This document shows, in pieces, positions 25,469 to 34,083 of a DNA stretch of 34,083 bases. Each line of letters starts with the position of its first letter. The stretch's first letter is position 1. Under the pieces are notes generated by a model, which did no database searches, was not told where the DNA came from, and was given only the letters and a program-made list of their open reading frames with translations. A program made the position numbers and the translations under genes. This DNA comes from Planctomycetota bacterium. Its GTDB lineage: Bacteria > Planctomycetota > Planctomycetia > Pirellulales > Pirellulaceae. The DNA is taken from NCBI GenBank assembly GCA_017303505.1, contig JAFLCP010000083.1, positions 1 to 34,083 on the forward strand, written 5' to 3'.

Positions 25469-25477
25469 TGCTACAAT
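25469..25477 (+). promoter_or_regulatory. Extended -10 promoter for gyrB
   Basis: TGCTACAAT (25469-25477) is an extended -10 element, with TG one base before a 5-of-6 hexamer. No good -35 lies upstream, as is common for this class. Initiation near 25484 would give a gyrB leader of about 160 nt. Confidence 0.5.
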
Positions 25478-25553
25478 GCTGAGTCTGTGGCGGACTCGAT
25501 TGGATGGACGTAAATTCATTTCCGCCAACAGGTTGTAGCTTGTCGGTTTCCGG

Positions 25554-25597
25554 CGATCACGAGCGTTTTCTGCAGTGATCGATTTTGCTCGAAATCG
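25554..25597 (+). promoter_or_regulatory. Overlapping alternative hairpins in the gyrB leader
   Basis: CGATCAC (25554-25560) pairs with GTGATCG (25575-25581). A second stem, CGATTT (25580-25585) with AAATCG (25592-25597), shares bases 25580-25581 with the first, so the two cannot both form fully. The segment lies 46 nt before the gyrB start. Confidence 0.3.
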
Positions 25598-25619
25598 CGA
25601 ACCAACACGCTACGCATAA

Positions 25620-28127
<2,508 letters not shown>

Positions 28128-28145
28128 TTGAAAGGATCGTTCAAC

Positions 28146-28709
28146 GTGCGAATTGGTTTAGCATTCCAGCTATTCTTCAAAGCATTGGCAGGTGGAAAAA
28201 CGGCCGATGATTTGCAGGCGGTGTTGCAAGGTAAAGTGAGCGACAGCAAAACTGCTGCAGCGAGTTTGCCCGCGCCTGAACCCAAGGTTGTGACGGAGTC
28301 TAAACCAGTTCCCAAACCTGTAACGCCGATCCAAAGTGAAGCAATCACCTTGTTGGCGACGTTGCAGCGCGAAGCGCGATTGATCGACTTGGTTCAGGAG
28401 CCGCTGGAACAATATCCCGATGCGCAAGTGGGAGCAGCGGCTCGTGATGTCTTGCGTGATACGCGCAAAGTTCTGGAACGCGTTTGCGGAATCAAGCCAC
28501 TGTTGCCTGAAACCGAAGGTAACAAAGTCGATTTACCAACAGATGCTTCACCCATGCGATGGAAGATCACCGGTTCCGCGTCTGGAAACAAACGTGGAGT
28601 AGTCGTTCATCCTGGTTGGCAAGCGACTCATTGCCAACTGCCTCAATGGAATGGTAACGCTGCCGACGCTTTGGTCATCGCACCAGCTGAAGTAGATCTC
28701 AACGCTTAA
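28146..28709 (+). CDS. DUF2760 protein of the Hsp70 cassette
   Basis: This 187-residue protein of the DUF2760 family begins with 'RIGLAFQLFFKALAGG', continues with an Ala/Pro/Lys-rich linker (about 40-65), a helical middle ('ALLATLQREARLIDLVQEPL' type) and a beta-rich C-terminal region ending 'VVHPGWQATHCQLPQWNG'. I chose the GTG at 28146, with AAAGGA about 8 nt upstream. A TTG at 28128 would start almost on the gyrB stop and lacks an SD. DUF2760 genes typically sit beside Hsp70-family genes, as here (14 nt to the next). The role is unknown, and a co-factor or adaptor for the neighbouring ATPases is a reasonable inference. Confidence 0.8.
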   Translation: MRIGLAFQLFFKALAGGKTADDLQAVLQGKVSDSKTAAASLPAPEPKVVTESKPVPKPVTPIQSEAITLLATLQREARLIDLVQEPLEQYPDAQVGAAARDVLRDTRKVLERVCGIKPLLPETEGNKVDLPTDASPMRWKITGSASGNKRGVVVHPGWQATHCQLPQWNGNAADALVIAPAEVDLNA

Positions 28710-28723
28710 GGTTTCTTGCCATC

Positions 28724-30517
28724 ATGTCTGCTAGGTTTGCTGTCGGTATCGATTTGGGAACAACCAATAGCGTTGTGGCTTATTGTGACCTTGCTGAGGA
28801 AAAGGCCAGTGTTCAATTGGTGCCGATTCCTCAGTTTGTCGCACCCGGACAAATCGAAACGTTCTACTCGCTCCCCTCTTTCTTGTATTTGCCGACTCCC
28901 GAACAATGGGCGAGCGGTGTTTGGAAATTGGAAGGCGACCCGTATCAGAATTTAGTGATCGGAGCCTACGCGCGTCAGGTATCTGCCGAACAACCAGACA
29001 GGACTATCGCTGCGGCCAAAAGCTGGTTGTGTCATTCCCGAATCGATCGACGTAGTCCATTGTTGCCCTGGAATAGCAATGAGCCCGTTGAAAAGCTTTC
29101 GCCGGTAGATGCTTCCAAATATTTGTTGCTTCATTTGATCGACGCTTGGAATAAATGCCATCCCGATGCCCCACTCAGTGAGCAAAAAGTAGTGCTCACC
29201 GTCCCCGCATCGTTCGATATGGCAGCTCGTGAATTGACTCGGGAAGCGGCCATCGCTGCAGGTTTGCCCGAACATTTTATTCTGCTCGAAGAACCACAAG
29301 CTGCTTTATATCACTGGCTACAAAGCAAAGGAGATCAGTGGCGGCGGGCAGTGAAAAAAGGTGATGTGATCTTTGTATGCGATGTCGGCGGTGGGACAAC
29401 CGACCTAACCTTGGTTCAAGTGGAAGAAGAACAAGGTGAACTCGTTCTAAAACGTATCGCTGTTGGCAATCATCTTTTGGTTGGCGGCGATAACATGGAC
29501 TTGGCCTTGGCTCACTTCTTGTCGCAGAAGTTCGCTGCACGCGGAACCAAACTGAATCCATGGCAGAGCGTTTCGCTCTGGCATTCTTGTCGCAAAGCTA
29601 AAGAGAGTTTGTTGACTGTCGGTGGCCAAGACCCGCAGACCATCGCGGTGTTAGGACGTGGCAGTCGATTGATCGGTGGGACTGTTCAGACAGAAATCAG
29701 TCGCGCCGAGGCAGAGAATATTTTGATCGATGGTTTCTTCCCGTTGTGTCCGGTTGATGCGTTGCCCCAGCGACAACCGCAAAGTGGCTTCCAAGAAATC
29801 GGTTTGCCCTACGAACACGATACCGGGATCACAAAACATATCGCAAGTTTCCTGTCGTCACAGTCGAGCAGTGTTGCTGTTCGGCCAACTCATCTGTTAT
29901 TCAACGGTGGGGTTTTCAAAGCAGGGGCGTTTCGCGAACGCTTGACACAAGTTGTCTCGAGTTGGAGTGAGGCTGGTTCTCCTGCGGTGAAAGTCCTCGG
30001 TGATCTTGATGATCTTGATCATGCCGTAGCTTGTGGTGCAGCCTACTATGCCTGGTCTACTTCCCATGGCGGTATTCGGATTCGAGGCGGGACGGCACGC
30101 AGTTATTACGTGGGTATCGAAAGCGCAGGCTTGGCGGTGCCCGGTATACCGCGTCCTTTACAAGCCTTATGTGTGGTTCCGTTCGGCATGGAAGAGGGAA
30201 CGGCCATCGATGTTCAAAGTCGCGAAGTAGGCTTAATCGTCGGTCAGCCCGTAAGCTTTCGCTTCTTTGCTTCCCCCAATCGCAAAGAGGATAAGCCAGG
30301 GCACATGCTGAAATGGTGGGACGAAGAAGAGTTGATCGAAACCGCTCCGATGGAACTTGTATTACAAGCTGAAGCGGTTCCTGATGAAGGTTTTGTCCCC
30401 GTAAAATTCCACAGCAAGATTACCGAATTAGGCGTCTTCGAATTGTGGTGTCAAAGCGTACGAGATAATCAGCGCTGGAAACTTGAGTTTAACGTCCGAG
30501 AGGATGCAGAGGTATAA
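28724..30517 (+). CDS. Hsp70-family protein (first of pair)
   Basis: This is a 597-residue Hsp70/actin-fold ATPase. Phosphate-1 'GIDLGTTNSVVAY' (8-20), connect-1 'TVPASFD' (159-165), phosphate-2 'DVGGGTTD' (220-227), 'GGDNMD' (254-259) and the adenosine motif 'FNGGVFKA' (393-400) are all intact. 'AAKSWLCH' (97-104) followed by 'PLLPW' is shared with the next gene and marks this DnaK-distinct subfamily. After the ATPase domain only a short beta-type region remains (about 440-597), with no normal substrate-binding lid, so it is unlikely to be a standard DnaK. No J-protein or GrpE gene is nearby. The start is the ATG at 28724, with a weak SD (AAGG). Confidence 0.9.
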   Translation: MSARFAVGIDLGTTNSVVAYCDLAEEKASVQLVPIPQFVAPGQIETFYSLPSFLYLPTPEQWASGVWKLEGDPYQNLVIGAYARQVSAEQPDRTIAAAKSWLCHSRIDRRSPLLPWNSNEPVEKLSPVDASKYLLLHLIDAWNKCHPDAPLSEQKVVLTVPASFDMAARELTREAAIAAGLPEHFILLEEPQAALYHWLQSKGDQWRRAVKKGDVIFVCDVGGGTTDLTLVQVEEEQGELVLKRIAVGNHLLVGGDNMDLALAHFLSQKFAARGTKLNPWQSVSLWHSCRKAKESLLTVGGQDPQTIAVLGRGSRLIGGTVQTEISRAEAENILIDGFFPLCPVDALPQRQPQSGFQEIGLPYEHDTGITKHIASFLSSQSSSVAVRPTHLLFNGGVFKAGAFRERLTQVVSSWSEAGSPAVKVLGDLDDLDHAVACGAAYYAWSTSHGGIRIRGGTARSYYVGIESAGLAVPGIPRPLQALCVVPFGMEEGTAIDVQSREVGLIVGQPVSFRFFASPNRKEDKPGHMLKWWDEEELIETAPMELVLQAEAVPDEGFVPVKFHSKITELGVFELWCQSVRDNQRWKLEFNVREDAEV

Positions 30518-30522
30518 ATGCT

Positions 30523-33387
30523 GTGAGTGACGTTGGCGACTTGCTCATGCAGGATGCACCGAGCCGATACCTAGTTGGAATCGATTTGGGTACCACAAAT
30601 TGTGCAGTGGCTTACGTCGACACAGAACAAGCAACTCCGTCTGTTATTCATTTCAAAGTGAAGCAATGGGTCGATTGGCAGACGAGTGAGGAACGCGATA
30701 CGCTACCGTCATTCACCTACCAATGGACGGTAGATGAATTAGGCGAACAAGCCGAACGACGTAGTGGTAAAATTGTTCCTAAGCGAACGGTTGGTGTCTG
30801 GGCACGAGAACGTGGCGGCTTGATGCCGGGGCGGCAAATTGGTTCTGCCAAGAGTTGGCTCTGTCATGAAGGGGTCGATCGCACCGCTCCCCTGCTCCCT
30901 TGGCATGCCGACGAAGATGTGGAGAAAATTTCGCCCGTACAAGCCAGCAGTTTGTATCTAGCGCAGATCGTTAAGGATTGGGATGAACGTTTTCCCAAAC
31001 ATCCGTTAGCTCAGCAGGAAGTAATCATTACCCTTCCAGCTTCGTTCGATGAAGTTGCTCGCGAGTTAACCGTTCAAGCAGCTCAAATGGCTGGGCTAAA
31101 GCGAGTTTTCTTGATCGAAGAACCGCAAGCTGCATTTTATGCTTGGCTGCATCGCAATCGCGAACAATGGGACAAGATCATTCGGGCGGGACAGACGATT
31201 CTGGTTTGTGATATCGGTGGTGGTACAACCGACTTTACCCTGATCCGAGTTCGCGAATCGCAAGGGCATAAAGATAATGCGATGGTGGATCAAGCCATCG
31301 CTTCTACGATCACACTGCATCGTGTCGCTGTGGGCCAGCACCTTATTCTTGGCGGCGATAACTTTGATTTGACGTTGGCTCGTTTTTTGGAGCAACGTAT
31401 TGTACCCGGTAAGCAACTGCCCCATCGTCAATGGGAAGCCTTGCGGCAACGTTGTCGAACGGCCAAAGAGGTGTTGTTAGGGGCCAATGCCCCAGAGAAT
31501 TATACGATTCACTTGCCAGGCAGTGGCGCGCGCTTGTTGGCTGCAGGTACGCAAGTTGAAGTGAGCCAGCAAGATATCCAACAGGTTCTGATTCAGGGCT
31601 TTTTGCCCGAAGTGGAATTTGGTAGCCGGCCAACGACTGTGGCGAGTGGTTTTGTGGAGTTTGGTTTACCGTATGCTTCTGACGCAGCGATCACTAAACA
31701 TCTGAGTTCCTTTTTGCAAGACCATGCGTGGGCGGGGCGCGGCGACGAGGAACGTCATCAATTCGATGATTCAGCGGCTGCGAGGCCCGATTGGATATTG
31801 TTCAATGGTGGTGTGCTAGAATCCGAGGTTGTGTCACGTACAATTGTACGTGTAGTGTCGTCCTGGTTTGCTGGGAAAGTACCGGGCGTGGCAGCCGACT
31901 GGCAACCGGGAGTGCTCGAGGCGCCTCGCAAAGATTTGGCCGTTGCCGAAGGGGCAGCCTACTTTGGACTGGTGCGACGCGGCCTCGGAATACGCATCGA
32001 TGCACGTCTTGCACGAAGTTATTACTTGGCCATATCCAAGCAACCACCTAAGGCAATTTGCTTGGTTCCCGGCGAAGCCTCGCCCGGTGAACAGTTTGTT
32101 TTGGCCGACAAAAGTTTGGAGTTGGCAGTTGGGGTACCGGTGGAGTTCCCTGTGTATGTTTCAAGTTTGCGTTTAGCAGATCCAGTCGGCAGCATTGTGG
32201 AAGTAGATTCGGCACAATTGCATTCCTTGCCACCGATTCGCACTGTCATCGATACAGGTAAAGGGCGGCAGAAGTCGCTCGAACGCGTTCAACTGGAAGC
32301 GGAATTGTCAGAAATCGGCACACTTCAATTGAGCTGTGTGGCTGTTGAAAGCAAGAAACGCTGGAAATTGGAATTTGATATTCGCAGTTCTTTGGAAAGC
32401 GGTCGCGATGCCAACATAGGTGGTGGCGAAAGCAGTGGAATTGTCGATGATGCGCTGCTTCGAGTCGCACAGGGAGCTATCGAAGAGACATTTGTGGCCG
32501 GTACTTTGGCTCCGTCCAAGTTAGTCAAGGAGTTACGGCAACGCTTAGAACTTGATCGTAGTCAGTGGCCCCCCAGTTTGTTACGCGGAATGTGGCAACA
32601 GCTCATCGATGTTGAAGAGGGACGCCGAAGATCTGCCGAACACGAATCGCGGTGGCTCAATCTGTTGGGCTACTGCTTGAGACCCGGATATGGAATGGCT
32701 GCCGATGATTGGCGTGTCACCGAATGTTGGCGTCGTATTCATGGAAAGCTCGCATTCCCTGCGCTCAGTTCTCGGCAAGAAGCAATCGTATTATGGCGGC
32801 GTATTTCGGGGGGCTTTACCGCAGGGCAGCAGTTGGCATTGTGGCAAGCTTTGCAAGGCAGCATCAAAGAGCAGATTGCCAATCGAGGTAAAGCGATTCG
32901 TACGGGCGCCAGTGAATTGATCGAGCTTATTCGTTTGGTCGGTTCGCTAGAGTTGTTGCCCTTGGCAGAAAAAGTGCGCCTGGTGGAGTTGTTGACCGAA
33001 GTGGTGCGCGACAAAAAGTCTCAACCACTGCATGCTGGAGCATGGTGGTCGATCGGCAGGATTGTTGCGCGTGTGCCGATGTATGGTCCGTTGAGCGGTG
33101 TCGTGGATGCGATCCGTATCGAACGTTGGCTCGATATATGGTTGATGTTGCCGGTGACGGCGAATGACATGATATTGGCGGTGATGCAAGCGGCTCGTCG
33201 CACGGGAGATCGTTATCGCGACATCAGTGAAGAAGCTCGCGGTGAAGTATTGCTTTGGATGGAGAGCTCCAATGCTCCAACGCATTACTTGCAGCTGGTG
33301 CGCGAAGTAGGACAACTGGCTGATCAAGAGCAGCAAGAGATCTTCGGCGAATCGCTGCCGTTAGGACTGCGTTTCGCGAGTGAGTAG
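30523..33387 (+). CDS. Hsp70-family protein with DUF3731-type C-terminus
   Basis: This 954-residue protein pairs an Hsp70-like ATPase domain with a long helical C-terminal region. Motifs are 'GIDLGTTNCAVAY' (19-31), 'SAKSWLCH' (108-115), 'TLPASFD' (170-176), 'DIGGGTTD' (230-237) and 'LILGGDNFD' (about 275-283). Residues 640-954 are helical, rich in Trp and Leu, and match the DUF3731 tail of such proteins. The first gene's 'SWLCH...PLLPW' block is conserved, so the two genes are paralogues. A GTG start at 30523 has GAGG 10 nt upstream. An ATG at 30547 is an alternative. The gap to the first Hsp70 gene is only 5 nt, so they are almost certainly co-translated. The partners probably act together, possibly as a heteromer. 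Confidence 0.88.
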   Translation: MSDVGDLLMQDAPSRYLVGIDLGTTNCAVAYVDTEQATPSVIHFKVKQWVDWQTSEERDTLPSFTYQWTVDELGEQAERRSGKIVPKRTVGVWARERGGLMPGRQIGSAKSWLCHEGVDRTAPLLPWHADEDVEKISPVQASSLYLAQIVKDWDERFPKHPLAQQEVIITLPASFDEVARELTVQAAQMAGLKRVFLIEEPQAAFYAWLHRNREQWDKIIRAGQTILVCDIGGGTTDFTLIRVRESQGHKDNAMVDQAIASTITLHRVAVGQHLILGGDNFDLTLARFLEQRIVPGKQLPHRQWEALRQRCRTAKEVLLGANAPENYTIHLPGSGARLLAAGTQVEVSQQDIQQVLIQGFLPEVEFGSRPTTVASGFVEFGLPYASDAAITKHLSSFLQDHAWAGRGDEERHQFDDSAAARPDWILFNGGVLESEVVSRTIVRVVSSWFAGKVPGVAADWQPGVLEAPRKDLAVAEGAAYFGLVRRGLGIRIDARLARSYYLAISKQPPKAICLVPGEASPGEQFVLADKSLELAVGVPVEFPVYVSSLRLADPVGSIVEVDSAQLHSLPPIRTVIDTGKGRQKSLERVQLEAELSEIGTLQLSCVAVESKKRWKLEFDIRSSLESGRDANIGGGESSGIVDDALLRVAQGAIEETFVAGTLAPSKLVKELRQRLELDRSQWPPSLLRGMWQQLIDVEEGRRRSAEHESRWLNLLGYCLRPGYGMAADDWRVTECWRRIHGKLAFPALSSRQEAIVLWRRISGGFTAGQQLALWQALQGSIKEQIANRGKAIRTGASELIELIRLVGSLELLPLAEKVRLVELLTEVVRDKKSQPLHAGAWWSIGRIVARVPMYGPLSGVVDAIRIERWLDIWLMLPVTANDMILAVMQAARRTGDRYRDISEEARGEVLLWMESSNAPTHYLQLVREVGQLADQEQQEIFGESLPLGLRFASE

Positions 33388-33520
33388 AGACGCGTCGTGC
33401 CCGTACGCCGTAGGCTAGGCGGCGTTGGACTCGCAATGATAGTTTGACTGTTCGTCGCCGCTGACTTGTTGTCTGTCTCGCTGCCGCATCCATCGAACAT
33501 TACTTGCACGCACAATGGGA

Positions 33521-33564
33521 CCTAGCCTTCGGCGCATCGTTTAACCCGTACGCCGAAGGCTAGG
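33521..33564. repeat. Array hairpin 1 (standard orientation)
   Basis: Perfect 14-bp arms CCTAGCCTTCGGCG (33521-33534) and CGCCGAAGGCTAGG (33551-33564) flank a 16-nt core, CATCGTTTAACCCGTA. Confidence 0.95.
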
Positions 33565-33665
33565 CCGGACAGGATTCGCAATGATAGTTGGACTGTTCGT
33601 CGCCGCTGACTCTGGATACATCGCGCGATGGATTACCCGTCTCATTGCTTGCACGCACAATGGGA

Positions 33666-33709
33666 CCTAGCCTTCGGCGCATCGTTTAACCCGTACGCCG
33701 AAGGCTAGG
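33666..33709. repeat. Array hairpin 2 (standard orientation)
   Basis: Identical to hairpin 1, with arms at 33666-33679 and 33696-33709 and the same core in the same direction. Confidence 0.95.
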
Positions 33710-33810
33710 CCGGACAGGATTCGCAATGATAGTTGGACTGTTCGTCGCCGCTGACTTGTTGTCTGTCGCGCTGCCGCATACATCGAACATTATTTGCACG
33801 CACAATGGGA

Positions 33811-33854
33811 CCTAGCCTTCGGCATACGGGTTAAACGAGGAGCCGTAGGCTAGG
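33811..33854. repeat. Array hairpin 3 (core inverted)
   Basis: Arms at 33811-33823 and 33842-33854 match with one mismatch (GTAGG for GAAGG). The core reads as the reverse complement of cores 1 and 2 (TACGGGTTAAACGAGG at 33825-33840, 15 of 16 bases). Confidence 0.93.
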
Positions 33855-33956
33855 CCGGCCAGGACTCGCAATGATAGTTGGACTGTTCGCAGTCGCTGAC
33901 TTGTTGTCTGTCGCGCTGCCGCATACATCGAACATTACTTGCGCGCACAATGGGAC

Positions 33957-34083
33957 CTAGTTGGACAGCGCCAACTCTCGTACCTTGATTTGTCGTAACT
34001 CATTTGGCATCAGGTGTTTATTGCCCTTGACGCAGGATACGAAAAAAGGCGACCCTCCGTGTTCAACAATTGTTTCAATAAGA
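33957..34083 (-). CDS. 3' end of an unidentified gene (partial)
   Basis: An open frame of 41 codons runs on the minus strand from the window edge to a TAG at 33959-33957. The translated tail contains 'GGSPFFVSCVKGNKHLMPNE' followed by 'LRQIKVRELALSN'. The composition looks protein-like, with mixed charged and aromatic residues and ordinary codon use, but I do not recognise the family. The upstream part lies outside the window. The stop codon is made by the CCTAG at the end of the repeat array, so the true C-terminus may once have been longer. It could be a chance frame of about 120 bases, and only the neighbouring sequence can tell. Confidence 0.4.
   Translation of the reverse strand, partial: LIETIVEHGGSPFFVSCVKGNKHLMPNELRQIKVRELALSN

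Larger units (their letters stand above)
33400..33960. repeat. 145-bp tandem repeat array, about 3.9 units
   Basis: Units repeat with an exact period of 145 bp. For example, TCGCAATGATAG begins at 33431, 33576, 33721 and 33866, and CCTAG at 33521, 33666, 33811 and 33956. The array starts 12 bp after the Hsp70/DUF3731 stop and ends at the stop codon of the next gene. Each unit carries a long inverted repeat. The unit is too long and too few in copies for CRISPR. It could be a tandemly duplicated intergenic palindromic (REP/MITE-like) element. Confidence 0.95.

Noticed and set aside
33400..33960. CRISPR array
   Set aside because: The repeats are 145 bp with no short repeat-spacer pattern. Most of each unit is conserved and no cas gene is present.

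Overview
The window reads as a chromosomal segment of a planctomycete, most likely the Pirellulales. The main markers are a DUF1501 (Tat-signal) gene followed by a DUF1549/DUF1553 cytochrome-like gene, a pairing typical of Planctomycetes. A small membrane protein with an 'NAYESP' N-terminus fits the same group. Base composition is moderate (by eye about half G+C). No rRNA, tRNA, CRISPR array, phage gene or transposase was recognised. Family assignments come from reading motifs, with no database search.

Layout. (1) 253-4264, minus strand: a small membrane protein, a lone NMT1/THI5-type substrate-binding lipoprotein, an S4 RNA-binding protein, a secreted endonuclease/exonuclease/phosphatase-family protein and a PurU-like formyltransferase with an ACT domain. 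(2) 4423-6893, plus strand: a YkgJ-type cysteine-cluster protein, hisS, and a DinB-family protein overlapping hisS. (3) 6926-7654, minus strand: a short-chain dehydrogenase. (4) 7897-15504, plus strand: seven genes that overlap end to end, RDD - SpoIIM - multi-pass membrane protein - DUF4129 - DUF4350 - MoxR ATPase - DUF58. This is a membrane-associated MoxR/vWA-like system. (5) 15957-21361, plus strand: a tiny zinc-ribbon protein, the DUF1501 and DUF1549/DUF1553 pair, a possible structured RNA, and an NRDE/TANGO2-family gene ending in a strong intrinsic terminator. (6) 21447-24081: a hexanucleotide microsatellite and a convergent HerA/FtsK-like ATPase with a C-terminal coiled coil. (7) 24320-33387, plus strand: a DUF6624-like membrane protein, a DciA-like DUF721 protein, gyrB, then DUF2760 and two Hsp70-like ATPases, the second carrying a DUF3731-type tail. 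(8) 33400-34083: nearly four copies of a 145-bp tandem repeat, then the 3' end of an unknown minus-strand gene.

How the genes relate. In the 7897-15504 block, overlapping stops and starts imply translational coupling. The contents suggest a MoxR AAA+ ATPase remodelling a membrane complex through the DUF58 protein. In the gyrB block, DciA (helicase loading) and GyrB (supercoiling) lie beside a DUF2760/Hsp70/Hsp70 cassette that starts 18 nt after the gyrB stop. The cassette could therefore be transcribed with gyrase.

The points most worth a second look are the 145-bp array, where one copy has its hairpin core inverted and the array edge supplies a neighbouring stop codon; the gyrB-coupled twin-Hsp70 cassette; a TPP-riboswitch-like half-motif with alternative hairpins before the NMT1/THI5-type gene; a predicted leaderless promoter for the YkgJ-type gene; and a possible three-way-junction RNA before the NRDE gene.
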